Source of the DNA: Ceratorhiza oryzae-sativae
Taxonomy: Eukaryota > Basidiomycota > Agaricomycetes > Cantharellales > Ceratobasidiaceae
Length of the DNA stretch: 64,000 nt
Reading direction: 5' to 3'
Assembly (NCBI GenBank): GCA_030998015.1
Contig: JARWMV010000232.1
Coordinates: 2,852,001 to 2,916,000, forward strand
Shown here piece after piece: positions 21,532 to 33,919 of the stretch. The notes beneath the pieces were generated by a model. It saw only the letters and a list, made by a program, of their open reading frames with translations, did no database searches and was not told the origin of the DNA. Position 1 is the first letter of the stretch; each line of letters opens with the position of its first letter. A program made the translations under genes and the position numbers.

Positions 21532-23250
21532 ATGAGCAAGGAAAAGTCTGCATTGTGGGTTCCGGCAATTGGTGAGTACACCATTGCCATGAATCTTGGG
21601 CTAGCCTGAGCGAGCTCGGGCACAGGGGTTCAGCCATCGCACGAATCGCCGGTACGTGTGATCAGACTATGAAACAAGCGAGTACCTCATGATATGACGA
21701 CAGGCATAAACGCCAAGAAACACTCGGACGTATTCGTAAGTGTGTCATTCCATGAAGAATCGAATACCGCATACATGCTGTTATGCCAGGAGGAAGAGGT
21801 AACCATGTATGTCCACGAGGAAGAGGTATGTCGATGCTGTACAATCCACGGCACGCCCCTGGATCGGTGAGATCGGCGTCTCTATAGGTGGATGGGCGGC
21901 CTCTGTCAGAGTTGATCAACGAAAAGCATGAGAACGTCAAATACTTGCCGGGCGTACAGCTTGGGTCGAATATACGTGCCGAACCAGACCTTGCCAACGC
22001 CCTCAAGGGGGCAACCGCGCTGGTCGTTGTCGTCCCAAATCAGGTGTTGTATCGTTCTGGTTCAGTCGCCCATGGTACTAACAGTGCGTTGCTATAGTTT
22101 TTTGATGTCACCCTGAAGCAGATGCAAGGGCATGTTTCGGAACGAGCGCGGGCTGTGTCCTTGATCAAAGTAGGCTGCCCCTAGTTATCATGATGAAGTA
22201 TTGTGCTTTAAACCCACGACAGGGGCTCAAAGTAGAAGAGAAGAAAATTGTGACGTTTTCAAGTGTATTGAGTTCTGCCCTCAATATTCGTTGCTCTGCA
22301 CTTGGTGGGGCGAATATCGCCAAGGAAGGTGTGCACCAATCCCCCTATTCCTATCGCGGGGTGGCCAACACTTGGATTGAACCGCCAGTGGGCCGGGACA
22401 TGTTTTGCGAATCGACTCTGGGTGTTCCAAGTGGTTCCTCTCGGGTGATGGATTGTCTGATCCGGAACTTTGGTTTAAGCTATTCGAAACACCGACTTTT
22501 AGGATTCGAACCGTGGAAGATGTAGAAGCGGTTGGGCTGTGTGGGGGCCTGAAAAGTAAGCTATATGCGTTATTCAATGGTTTACCGATCGGGTTAAAAT
22601 GGCCGATTCTCAGATATTGTTTCCTTGGCGGCTGGCTTTTCAGATGGACTTGGGTGGGGTTCAAACACGAAAGGTTAGACATATGGGTATAGCGTCTAAA
22701 CTATATGCTCAGCAGGATGTAGCCGCCATCATACGCATCGGGCTGATGGAGATCAAGGACTTTTGCCTTGAATTCTTCCCATCGACTTATCCGGATACCT
22801 TTTTACAGGAAAGTTGTGGTGTGGCTGATGTTGTCACTTCCAGTACGTCAGGTTCGATGCGCATGATTCTTTGGTCTCCAGCCCACTTCTGTAGGCGTTA
22901 GTGGGCGCAACAGGCTGATTGCTGAGGAAATGGCGAAAACGGGCAAAGTTGGTTTATGCTACAAGCCGTTCAATGCGTTGTACTCATGTTGTCAACAGTC
23001 GTTCCGAGAGCTTGAAAAAGAGAAGCTCAACGGACAGCAACTCGAAGGCCCCCAGACAGCCGAACAGCTCCATAATTTTATAGCCGAGCATGGAAGCGAA
23101 GAACACAGGAAGGGCAAGTACCGCCTACTCGAGAACGTGTGGAAGATTTGTTTTCAAGTGAGAAATAGTGCACGTGCTATGGTGTAACCTTGGCTGATTC
23201 GGAGCCTTTCTTAGGGAATGGCTGTCAATAAACTTCTTGAAGGACTTTGA
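21532..23250 (+). CDS. NAD-dependent glycerol-3-phosphate dehydrogenase, copy 2 (two apparent frameshifts)
   Basis: Tandem paralogue of the gene at 19482-21286, with the same exon pattern. Readable parts include [28 protein letters not shown]-like [94 protein letters not shown] and [10 protein letters not shown], ending NKLLEGL at TGA 23248. Two places do not keep frame: the start region, where ATGAGCAAGGAAAAG would need one more A to join [10 protein letters not shown], and 22443-22446, where one more G would restore frame between ESTLG and GDGLSDPE. Either this copy is decaying, or these are base-calling errors at homopolymers as elsewhere in the window. Catalytic regions look conserved, which favours a recently working gene. 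Confidence 0.85.
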
Positions 23251-23787
23251 TAGTGAACTATACGGTTCAAGCCTTACGAGGACCTTTTCTAGATATATTG
23301 TGTAGTCAACTCAGTAGATTTTTTCGTCCACGCCAAGGGCCACTGCCCGATCAGCGCTTCGTGACCGAGCTGCTTCCCCGGCGTCATATGGCCAGCGCTT
23401 CTTGTGTGGCAAGCATCCGGCCTCCGAAAGGTTCGCGCCAATGGACGGACGGACTCGTTTCGGGGGCTATGGCCAATGTCCACCACAAGCAAAGGGAATT
23501 GACAAAGTCGTGGATACAGGGGTGACGGTATAACATAAGTTGACAGAGGTGCTTCCGTAACTGTCAACGATCAGGCAAAGACACGCCTAGCCTTTGACAA
23601 TCTATAAAGGACACAGCCTTTCTGATCTGGTGCCGTCCTTATAAAGCGGCTCCTTGTTTCTTCCAACCAGCATTTCAACTTCTCGGGTTCCCCTGACCTT
23701 TGCCCGATCCACGCTCGCTCTCATAAGTACTTGACCAGTCATACTTTCGCCAGATAGTTACGCCTCTGCTATTTTCTGCGAACAAAA
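23251..23787. promoter_or_regulatory. Intergenic / promoter of the methyltransferase gene
   Basis: Two TATA-like sequences, ctataaag (about 23602) and ttataaag (about 23639), lie 150-190 bp before the ATG, followed by a pyrimidine-rich leader. No gene. Confidence 0.5.
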
Positions 23788-25197
23788 ATGTCTGTCACGA
23801 TCAAGCATCCAAAATACCTAATCGGAATCGCGGCAGGAGTGCTCTGCACAATGCTGCTACTCGCATCCCAGTCACATCCGCCTTCCTACCTTTCATGGTC
23901 GAGCGAAACATCCAACAACCCTTCGCCCATGCTGGCCTTTCAGCAAAAGCTAAAAACGCAAGAGGATGTGTACGAGGCTATGGTGCGGAGCAGACACGAC
24001 CTGATTCGCAAGTATGGGCCGACACCAGAGAACCTAGAAGCGTACGCCAATGGATCCGCCTTTTCACAACGTCGTGTCGCTAAACGTCCATCTGTTGCTT
24101 TCGCAGTTTTCCCAAGGTGGGATCGTTCGCCAAATACATGGTGAGTCTGTTGCTCGTGGATCTTGCGGGAATTGAAGGCTGACGAAGAGTGCCCCTAGAT
24201 GTGGGACTTCTTTCCCGCCTCGTGAGTTTAATCTATCTCGTAACAGCTTTATTTTGAACCAGGCTGTCTATAGTTTCAATTGTCCGTATGAGACGGAGCG
24301 AATTGGCGTGCTAGGAGACGGGGGCAAATGGGTCTGTGGTCTTTCAAGACTCGTGGACAAACCAAACTGTATCATATACTCTGCGGGTGAGTTGGCGACC
24401 GGCGCTCATGGACATCCATGAGGACTAACAAACCTAATTTGTTGCTTATAGGCATCAGCACCGAGTCTTCTTTTGAAGCGGAGCTCGTGAAGCGAACAAA
24501 ATGCACCGTTTTCGGGTTTGACTTTAGTGTTCAAAAAGTAAGCCTTCCGCCCCGCGCTGATCGGCCGCGAGACTGACTCAATCATGCAGTTTGGTCCTGA
24601 GATCGAGAACTATGCGTCCTTACGCCCCCGAACGCACTTTTATCCCATAGGGATATCTGGCAAAGACAATCATGATGCGCATCCTCCCATGTGGACACTT
24701 CAGGCATTGATGCAAAAGCACGGTAAGCTTTTCATGCGAATCGCTGAGAATCACATATTAAACGCTACATATGTCCAGGTCACACCTTCATTGATATACT
24801 TAAAGTTGATATTGAAGGCTCCGAATTCGACGCCCTTGCTTCAATGGTGAAATATTACAAAGAGCGCGGGCAGCCGTTACCTTTTGGCCAGCTTCAACTA
24901 GAGATTCACGCCGACAAAATCAGCTTTGCTCAGTTTTTGAAGTGGTGGGAATCCCTTGAAGAGGCTGGGCTTCGACCATTCTGGACCGAGGTGAGTGGAT
25001 ACGAATTAATAGGTTGTCCGAAACGCTAAGTATTATGTTGCAGCCGAACCTGCTGTACACGAATTGGTTCAGGAATGAGCCGTGTAAGTGTCAATCTAGA
25101 GTGTGGCTTCTGTGTATTAATTCACATCTTGCCTTCAGCCTATACTGAATATTCGTTCCTCAACATCGCTGGCAACCACGATATCATTCGAGGTTAA
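23788..25197 (+). CDS. Membrane-anchored methyltransferase-domain protein (Methyltransf_22 / METTL24-like)
   Basis: The N-terminus MSVTIKHPKYLIGIAAGVLCTMLLLAS is a type II signal anchor (residues about 10-27), followed by a Ser/Pro-rich stem. After several introns comes the domain: ERIGVLGDGGKWVCGL (glycine-rich loop), CIIYSAGISTESSFE, TKCTVFGFDFSV, HFYPIGISGKDN, and FIDILKVDIEGSEFDALA, where Asp/Glu residues match the FkbM/METTL24-type methyltransferase core, then QLQLEIHAD and NLLYTNWFRNEPSYTEYSFLN. It ends NHDIIRG at TAA 25195. This arrangement (signal anchor, then a 'GDGGKWVCG' domain) is common in basidiomycetes. The substrate is unknown; location in the secretory pathway is inferred. 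The junction between the stem and the domain (24090-24290) contains two or three tiny exons I could place only roughly. Confidence 0.8.
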
Positions 25198-25852
25198 GCA
25201 TTCATTTTAGCCGTTATAGTAATCGTATGTTGAATTCATGGGCGTTGGACTTTAATATTTTTTATCTGCATGTATTATACTGCGTTAAATTCTGCTTTTA
25301 ACTAGTATTTGATGCTTATATGCGCAACATCTTTGTAACGAGTCCTACACGTACAAGGTCGGCCTAGCTCGTGGTATGGGTTCGAGAGTTGCCTTGAGTA
25401 AGAAGTACATCTCGGCTTTGCCCCTCTCTCACAGGCGAGATAGAAGCTAGTGAAGTCAGAACAGGCCGCATGGGACCTTTCTGTTGGTATTCACATTATA
25501 GCTCGAAAATGAGCCTCTCACGCGCATATATTGAAGTGGCGTCCTGGGCTTCACGTCCTCGATCCCGCCGAAATTTAGCCGACAGAACTTAGTTACGTAA
25601 CGCCGGTGTTTAACAGCTTTGCTCGACTTGTTAACCTTGACACGCTATTGAACGTGTCTATCCGACGTGTTTCTAGCAGGCGACACTGATTGCATTGTCG
25701 CAATAAGGCTACTCCGAGTCACAATTTCTTCACTCCACCGGCCAATTAGCAAGCAATCATAGGACTACGCCGGTTGGGGTCCCATATAAGAATCGGTCGG
25801 GTTACCTTTGCCGTTCCCTTGAGGGCTCCTTCTCTACTCTTGAGAAAGCAAC
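25198..25852. promoter_or_regulatory. Intergenic and promoter of MFS transporter 1
   Basis: AT-rich 3' flank, then a TATA-like atataag at 25784-25790, about 65 bp before the ATG. No gene. Confidence 0.5.
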
Positions 25853-28258
25853 ATGGCAAATTCTACGCTGACTCTTCCGGTAGACGCGCTATCGGCTGCG
25901 CGCTCATCGTTCTCCAAGTCTCGTGAGCGAGTGGCCTCACCCAGTCCTTCAACAAGAGCGCGACACCCACATGATCAAGAGGCTATTGAGATGAACGAAC
26001 TTGGCACGCCCAAGCTCGGTTCGGTAGCGTCGACGAATGCTCTAGATGTCCCGGCGTGGACAATGAGCACCAAAAAGGAATGGACTGCAATCAGTGCCTG
26101 TTTCCTTTGCTTGTTTTTGGCGAGCATTTTGTTTGAAACCGTATGCGGAACGGGAGCTCATGAAAGACTTTTGGACGCTTTTGTAGGCCGGTTGGAACGA
26201 TGCAACTACTGGCCCGCTTCTGCCAACGATACAATCATTCTATCACGTCAATTTCACGGTTGTATCAATGCTGTTCATTCAAACTTTGTTGGGTTTATGT
26301 CGGCTGCTGTCGCCAATGGTTCGATTCCTATTTGCATACTTGGCGAGTTCTGATATATTGGCCTAGTTTTCTTGAACGATCAATTTGGCTTTGGCAAAGT
26401 TATTCTACTTGGTAAGTTTTTCCGCCAGCCAGGCTTTTCGTATGAGCTAAAACTTGTATTGCCAGGTGGGCTGCTCCAAGTGGTTGCATACTGCTTGCTT
26501 GCTCCCGCCTTGCCCTTCCCCGTAATGTGCATAGGTGAGTCTGCGAACGCCTCTTGCGTAAATATCCTGATTCAACTCATTGATGCAATCTAGCATACGC
26601 TATCAATGGATTTGGTAGGGCCTGAGAGTAACCCAAGCTATTGCATAACTGACGGCTTGTACGCTTTGATAGGTATTGCTCTTCAGGACGCTCAAGCAAA
26701 TGGGTTTGTCGCGGCGCTCCCCAACAACGCCTCGGCAAAAATGGGACTCCTTCATGCGGCCTATGGTATTTTTATTTATTTATTGGTTATCTCGAAATTC
26801 TAACTGATCATTTGACAATCAGGCGCGGGAGCGTTTATTGCACCACTGGTGGCGACACAATTTGCCCAAATGCCGAGGTGGTCATTCCATTATTTGACTT
26901 CCCTCGGCCTTGCTATCACCAACGCTATCATGTTGCTCGTGGTGTTCAAGTTGCGTTCACAAGATGGTATGAAAGAACCGATACATTTAAATCTGCGTCT
27001 GATTTGGACGTTTCGCAAACGGTCAGAAATACTGGAAATACCGGAAGTAGCTGGACACAGCGGTCCCAGCGAGCAGAACAAGTACAAACAGATATTCGGT
27101 TCTCGAGCTGTACAGCTTATGGCATTTTTCGCATGGGTGTATGTCGGGACTGAGGTCACAATTGGAGGTGTGTGTAGTACGATAGTTGTTTTGGCGCATT
27201 TACCTCTAATGTCTTGTTACAGGATGGATTGTCACGGTAGGTCTTTGGCTATGCTATTATGGGTTGAAAGTAAACATTTTCCATAGTTCGTGATAGAGGA
27301 GAGAGGTGGAGGTCCATCTGCCGGCTATATTTCTAGGCAAGTAATAGTCCCAGTGTTCTACAATCTAGCACTAATCTCAATGGTACAATAGTGGCTTCTT
27401 CGGGGGTGAGTGGCAATTCACCATATCTTTCTTTTTAAGTGAATAGCTTGTAAATTATAGGTTTGATGCTTGGACGAGTTGTGTTATTATGGGTCAATGA
27501 GAAGGCAAGTCTTTCTTGAGTATTGTGTGCAGCCGCTTTTGAACTCTTGCGCAAGGTTGGAGAACGTCGTGTCATCTACATTTATTCTCTATTGGCCATT
27601 GGGCTCGAGCTGGTCGTCTGGCTAGTCCCCAACATCATCGGTAACGGCGTTGCTGTTTCGTTGATTGGTTTACTGCTCGGTAAAGTTGACTGACTAGTTT
27701 TACCAAACCTTACGTTAATGTCGCCCTCTATATAGGGTATGTCATTATATCAGAAGATGAATCTGGCATCATTCAATCCGAAATTATAGCCCCTTCTACC
27801 CTATTGCAATGAACGTTACTGGAGAAATTGTACCCAAGTGGTAAGTTTTGTATACTGTTATTACAGCAATAGCTCTGACATGATCAATAGGATATTAACG
27901 GGGAGCATTGGTTGGATCGCATCGTAAGATAGGATCATATAAATCGTCCAGTACATCACTCATCCGACATGCTGGGTTTAGCTTCGGCCAGGCCGGATCT
28001 GCCGTTTTCCCGTTCATGACCGGAGCACTGGCTCAAAAGGTTAGTTGAGTTGCCCACTTCAGTATCCTTCTGCTCAATTTTTCTATTTAAACATCACAGC
28101 ATGGCGTGAAAGTCTTGCAGCCCGTGTAAGTATTGGTTGAAACTCTTTTTGCTCGAGCCTCGTCTTACACAAGCTCGGATAGTTTGGTTGGGATGCTTGC
28201 CGCGCTGCTAGTGCTTTGGAGCTTGATCCCAAGAGGGTCTAAAAGCCGTGGGGATTAG
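25853..28258 (+). CDS. Major facilitator superfamily transporter, copy 1
   Basis: A 12-helix MFS protein of the fungal group often described as fucose-permease-like or BSC6-like. A cytosolic N-tail of about 70 residues (MANSTLTLPVDALSAARSSF...) precedes the first helix, TAISACFLCLFLA. The family signature GWNDATTGPLLPTIQ sits after it, followed by DQFGFGKVILLG, the INGFGIALQDAQANGF motif, LPNNASAKMGLLHAAYGAGA and WVYVGTEVTIGGWIVTF. The second half has GLMLGRVVLLWVNEK-like sequence and WLVPNIIGNGVAVSLIGLLL, and it ends PRGSKSRGD at TAG 28256. At least twelve short introns. At 26278-26279 the frame slips; one more T would join SMLFI to NFVGFMSAAVAN as in copy 2. Substrate unknown. Confidence 0.88.
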
Positions 28259-28569
28259 TACGTAGTAGCAAGCGGGCGTACGAGTGTCTTTGAGGATGTA
28301 ATAGGCGACTGTATGCGTGCCCATAGAATCCAGGACGCTTCCTGCTGATTCAAATAAAACATATGCATCGATCGGTTAATTAACTCACTTTATCGGCGAT
28401 TTACAAATGATCGCCGCCCTATCTTGATGCTTCGTTTTCTGCCGTCGTTCGGCGAGAAAGCCTACTCGTTTACTAATACTGCATCAACTCACTCGTGGCC
28501 GCAGCCCAAGCCTATATACAGACAGAACAGCACCTCCCCTCAGCACTCCCTAAAATAACTATAACCACG
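28259..28569. promoter_or_regulatory. Intergenic between MFS copies
   Basis: 311 bp with a ctatata sequence near 28513 that may act as TATA box for copy 2. No gene. Confidence 0.45.
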
Positions 28570-30845
28570 ATGTCAACGCTGGGGGTGGCTTTCGACGCCT
28601 TCTCTGCTGCTCGTTCGCCTGCATCAGCCCCCCCTTCCACTTTCTGCCGTGACGAGCGAGAACAAGATGCCATAGGGATGAATAATATCGAATCAAGGGG
28701 GGCAAGTACTACTGCAACCGAGATTCCTGTGTGGAACATGAGCCTAAGAAAAGAGTGGTCATCTATCACTGCATGCTGTTTTTGCATGCTTCTTGTGAGC
28801 TGGCATCGTTTAGCGTACAGATTCTGTATCTTACAGTATCATATCCCACAACCAATAGGGAGGCTGGAATGATGCAACTACGGGTCCACTCTTGCCAATC
28901 ATCCAGGAGGTTTATCATGTCAACTTCACTGTGGTTTCGATGCTGTTCGTTTCAAGTTGTGTTGGGTTTATATCGGCTGCTATGCTTAATGGTGCACTCG
29001 TCGTCAGATTCGTTTCTCGCCCACACTAAACTGTGTATAGTGCTCATGACCGACCGCTTTGGGTTCGGGAAGGTTATCGCTTTGGGTGCGGTCTGCCAAG
29101 TTGTGGGCTATTGTATACTTTCTCCGGCCCCGCCTTTTCCTGTTATGTGCATAGGCAAGTTTGGCTTAACTGTTACTACCGGTTCATGACTCAACAATCG
29201 TGCTAAATGCAGCCTACTCGATTAATGGATTTGGTAAGCGATGACCAAAGCTAGAGACACTCTCCTCGACTGATGGTGATTAGGTATTGCGCTCCAGAAC
29301 GCTCAGGCAAATGGGTTTATTTCTGCCCTCCCGAACAACACCTCGGCAAAAATGGGCCTGCTTCACGCGGCTTACGGTGAGCATAAATAGCCATGCCCCG
29401 CATAGTTATATTGATGGTTTCCAACAGGCGCAGGTGCTTTTATTGCGCCATTGGTAGCCACGCAGTTTGCTCAATTACCAAGGTGGTCTTTTCATTACTT
29501 GGTTTCTTTGGGGCTTGCTCTGTTCGACGTGGGAGTGCTTTACACGGCGTTTAAGTTCAAACCACAGAATGGTTCGTTTCGTTGAGGTCCCCCGCCCGAA
29601 ATCCTTTGTGCTAATATTCTGGCAAAGATGTTCTTGGTGTTAGTTCTCCGACTTTGGACGTAGCTACGAACGTGAATGAACAGAACAAATACAAGCAAAT
29701 AGTTGGCTCGCGCGGAGTTCAACTTTTGGCCTTTTTTGTATGGGTCTATGTGGGAGCAGAAGTTACTACTGGAGGTACGCTGTCCAGTTACGCCAAACGA
29801 ACGATTAACCCAATTGACCTGATGCTAGGCTGGATTGTCACCGTAAGTTAATGGTTTCAGTCATAGATAAGTCACGCTGAACACACTTCAGTTCGTGATT
29901 GAAGAACGCGGCGGAGGGTCCTCGGCTGGATACATCTCTAGGCAGGTCTGCTCGTATGAGAACGCATCGTCAATACTTATCAAAATGAGACCGTAGCGGC
30001 TTCTTTGCTGGTATGTTTCATTATGTACACAGGATATCACCTGAATACTTTGACTAGGACTTATGCTGGGCCGTGTTGCCCTCCTTTGGGTTAACGAAAC
30101 GGTAAATTCAATCAATTCCACAGTTTGAAGCCACAAACACTGAATGGCGAGAAGATCGGGGAACAGCGAGTTGTTTACCTTTATTCTAGCCTAGCCATAG
30201 CACTTGAAGTGGTAATTTGGTTGGTCCCGAACATTATCGGAGATGCTGTGGCCGTTGCATTAGTTGGGCTTCTGATGGGTAAGCCAGGTTAATTTTGAGA
30301 TCATGAGTTAGCTGACATAGGTATATGCGGCATCTTATTAGGGTGAGGCTGCGTTTAAGCTTTGGCATGACAGATCAACTTATCCAGCATAGCCCGCTTT
30401 ATCCTATAGCAATGAATATCACGGGAAGGACAGTGCCAAAGTGGTACGATCTGTGAGGATATATTCTGGGCGCGGATTATAACGCATTCAATTCATAGGA
30501 TACTTACTGGTAGCATTGGTTGGATTGCATCGTACGTTACTTGACCGTGTTAGGAAAGGGACATCTCAGTGTTATTTTCTTAGCTTTGGTCAAGCCGGTT
30601 CAGCTGTGTTCCCTTTCTTTACTGGAGCATTGGCACAAAAGGTTAGCCAATCTGTTGAAATATAGTAGCAATCGCTCAAATACGACTTCTCAGCACGGAG
30701 TCAAGGTCTTGCAACCCATGTATGTGCTTCACTACCGCCCACATTAAAACATTTCTTACCCGTGGATAGGCTGGTAGGGATGCTTGTTTCGTTGATAATA
30801 CTTTGGAGTCTTGTTCCAAAGGCTTCGAAGCGGCGTGGGGACTGA
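28570..30845 (+). CDS. Major facilitator superfamily transporter, copy 2 (tandem paralogue)
   Basis: Same domain order and intron pattern as the gene upstream. Start MSTLGVAFDAFSAARSP, first helix region SSITACCFCMLLVSW, then NDATTGPLLPIIQEVYHVNF, FVSSCVGFISAAMLN, DRFGFGKVIALG, INGFGIALQNAQANGF, LPNNTSAKMGLLHAAYGAGA, VWVYVGAEVTTGGWIVTF, VIEERGGGSSAGYIS, GLMLGRVALLWVNE, WLVPNIIGDAVAVALVGLLM and FGQAGSAVFPFFTGALAQK. It ends KASKRRGD at TGA 30843. The frame holds throughout. The in-frame GTG at 28495 is not a credible eukaryotic start, so I use ATG 28570. About 460 residues, typical of MFS. The substrate is unknown. The high similarity to copy 1 indicates a local duplication. Confidence 0.88.
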
Positions 30846-33800
30846 TGGAGCCTGTGGATCAACAAGTTCTACCATGAATTACCCTAAAAATTAATAACTT
30901 GCCCTAGGCTTACTGTAGCTGTTGTAAAGGATTGAATATATGCGCCTAATGGACTCGGTTTCCTTCACCGCATGTCCGACAGCCAGTTTACGAGCTAAAG
31001 TTATTCGAAGCGCCGTCTTGCAAGCAACCCGCAATTTGAATCAGAGGATATTCGCAGGTCCTTTACTCCATGCAATATTTGATGTAAGACTGGTCCATCA
31101 GTACTGCATTTCTAAACATACCAGGCGAAATCCCTTATATATAACCAAGCGAACCTACCAACAACTTATGATCCAAGACATGGTTTCCTCGTGTAAAGCT
31201 ATATGAGCCACAACCTTGTTTGTTCCTCCAGTAGTGGCCAAAGCAACTGAGCGACGGAGCGCAGATGCGCTGGTAAATAGGCGCTGCTCTTGCCCTTGTC
31301 GATCATATGCACTTAACTAACCCTACAAACTACTGTCACACTCAATGCTTGTGACACGCGTTCGAATTGTGACCTTCTCTCGATGACCGGGTGGCTTAGC
31401 CAGGGAGCTTGCTGTCTATCTTACTCTGATGGCCGACAGTCGGTGCGTCATAGTTACGTGTAACTACCGGTGTGTACATACCAGAATATGAAAGCCGGCC
31501 GGCGACCTCTCTCGCTATAAACCAGAGCTGCACTTATATTATCTACCCCTCTAGATGCACCATGCCAGAAAGCTGCTCGACACATCACTGCTACCACCAA
31601 GGGTAAAGCCCGACTCCTTTTGTTTTCTCGCAGACCTTTGCATGCTGATTCGACGTAGTACCCTCAGAGAGCTTTGCAGGATCCGTTATCAAACCAACAC
31701 GGTTACTCTATCTGCAAGGAGGAAGTTTGTTGATTTTCATTTCTTCAAACAAGCACAGGGGTACTGCGTGGCGCGCCTACAAGAGATGAGAACCAACCAC
31801 ATACCCGCTTGCAAGAAACCCGCAAAAAGAGACGCTAGTTCTGGGGTCTGAGGTCGCCCGAGGGTGAGCATATTTTCGGTAACTAACGGCGCATCGCCAG
31901 AAATGTATCTTGTGATCAATAGGGTCTCCGAGAGGCTGCTCGAAATTTGTCTGACCTGGCTATTGGATGTCGAACGGAGCCTCGGGCCAAATACCCTAGC
32001 ACAGCAATCCCATTGGAGTTGTCCAACATGGTGCCGTGGGTAATTGAGGCTCGCTTGCTGCGTGTCTATTTCCTATTATTCATGCTTCGATTGAAGGGCG
32101 TCTAGATTTTTACGAACCCCCCTGACTCGTGTCTGAAGGACCTTCATGTTGCGCCCCTGCGAAACTTTATCGGATGTTTCGAAATATTTTCGAGCGGGCT
32201 ATTAGTGATAAGACTAACTCTGAAAGGTTATCCTTCTCCTTCAAGTCTATACGACTTAAGCCCTGTGGCCGCGAGTGGATTGATAGCACATGGACTATAT
32301 GCGCCCCTGTTCTCGTCAGTGGACAAATCATACCCTACCTAGGCTGGCTTACGTTCGTTGGTCAATTTTTCTGGGACGTAGGGTCGACAAATGATGCATA
32401 GGGGAATCAAACGGCGTTGCACCTTCTGTGCCATGATATGTATGGATCGACACTTCGAGCCGCTGTATCAAGTATGCAGGTTCGTGTTTAGTGGATAAAA
32501 TGGCGCACTGACGGGTGAAAGATGTGTTAGGGAGATTTTTTTTCTTCCCTGCCCCATTCAATGAGATCATACAGTAACCAGAGGCGTGCGAGGAAGAACT
32601 TCGATGGACTGGACTATCCCGGGTTTCGTCGGCATGTGTGCGCACGCTTCTTTTGACGGCAAAACGCCCATAGTGCGCATAGTTGTTTCAGGATATGGCT
32701 AGTACAACATGCCCATCCCCACTGGTCACACAACCGATGACTGTGATATATCTCCAAGGTTGAAGCAAACTCGGTGAACCGCTTGATCATTTCTGCATTA
32801 CGTGTGTCATACCAGCCTTTGATCCCCCAGATCCCCAACCCTCTCAATTAGTCTAGACACGAATCCAGGATGACGCTACTTTTCCGCCGCCGAATTCCTC
32901 GGAGACAACTGTGTTGCCTCAATTGTCTGACACGGGGACGTAGCTTGGCCGTGCGATGCGATTACAGGGACATGTGTGGATCCGGGCATGTTACGCATGG
33001 AGGGTCTAGCACCGTCCTCCACTGCCAAACACAGGCTACTTTATCCAAATTTCATTTTTTTCTCCTTCTAGAATTGTGTTCAAGCCTGGTGTGATTATAC
33101 GGAACAAGAGTTTACGAACGACCAGCGTAACTGGCAGAGGCGGACGGTTCTCCCATTTGCTTCGCTGAGCGGCAGTGGCCGAGCAATCTTCCCAAATGAA
33201 GAATTTGATAGGAATGTCCAAAGGAGGAGCCCCACTGATGCGTCACATTTTCGGGTGGGGGAGAAGCACAGGCAACAGCTCCTGAGGGGTATTTTTGATC
33301 ATGCGAGCAGATGCTTCAAATGTTTTCGGGTTGGTTGATGTAAATTTGGGTATAGCTCGCCTCGAGTGGGTGCAGGGACCAAGTGCATGTCCGCGCGGAG
33401 AGCTGCGTGAATCTTAATGCTACCCCCCTGTGGACGCCGCCAAGAACCTTTGTCTCTGCTGGTTCCAGCAGCGTGTGCACACAGTGATGTGATTCCTCCG
33501 AGCGATCGATGAGTACAAGTCTGCAGAACACGGAAGATAGCCTTTTCAGATAGCCATGGCAAATATCGGAATAGCGCGTCCCCCTGGATCAGCCACAGCG
33601 AATAGTAAGAACACAGGCCTGGGCTCAGTCGACTGAGGCAGCATATAACGAACGGTATCTGCGCCGGCTATACAAAGGGCGCCACGTGTTCGAGCGGCGA
33701 CTGGACATTTGCGGGCATTTCGCGCGCGGCAAGCGTCGCCGCAAACAGATGAGTGGGAATAGGAGTGACCCCTGGGGGATGCGGCTGATAGGCGATTGGG

Positions 33801-33919
33801 CAGGTGGAGTGCCGGTTGGGTGGCGGTGGAAGCTTCAGATTTGATTGCCGGTAGCGCCGGGCGCCAAGGGGTGTTGTTGGTGCGAGGCTCGCAAGGACAC
33901 CCTCGACGTATATACAGTG
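30846..33919. other. Gene-poor 3 kb region
   Basis: No recognised gene. There are scattered frames with mildly protein-like character: minus 32614-32847 (contains GWYDTRNAEMIKRFTEFA) and minus 33036-33221 (contains IPIKFFIWEDCSA and LFRIITPGLNTILEG). Both could be fragments of a decayed minus-strand gene. Two small plus frames also occur (30940-31206; 31555-31851). Confidence 0.4.
31555..31851 (+). CDS. Candidate 98-residue orphan protein
   Basis: Uninterrupted frame starting MHHARKLLDTSLLPPR. A good TATA-like ctataaac lies 40 bp upstream (31515) with a pyrimidine-rich leader, which is why I mention it. Contains a Leu/Cys/Arg-rich centre and a basic tail (CKKPAKRDASSGV). No family likeness, no membrane segment. 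May be chance. Confidence 0.2.
   Translation: MHHARKLLDTSLLPPRVKPDSFCFLADLCMLIRRSTLRELCRIRYQTNTVTLSARRKFVDFHFFKQAQGYCVARLQEMRTNHIPACKKPAKRDASSGV

Noticed and set aside
21390..21575. GTG-started frame upstream of GPD copy 2 as a true N-terminus
   Set aside because: GTG is not a credible start here; the ATG at 21532 fits the family start if one A is missing.
21542..26279. Programmed ribosomal frameshifting in GPD copy 2 and MFS copy 1
   Set aside because: No slippery heptamer or downstream structure is evident and the slips affect unrelated genes at homopolymers.
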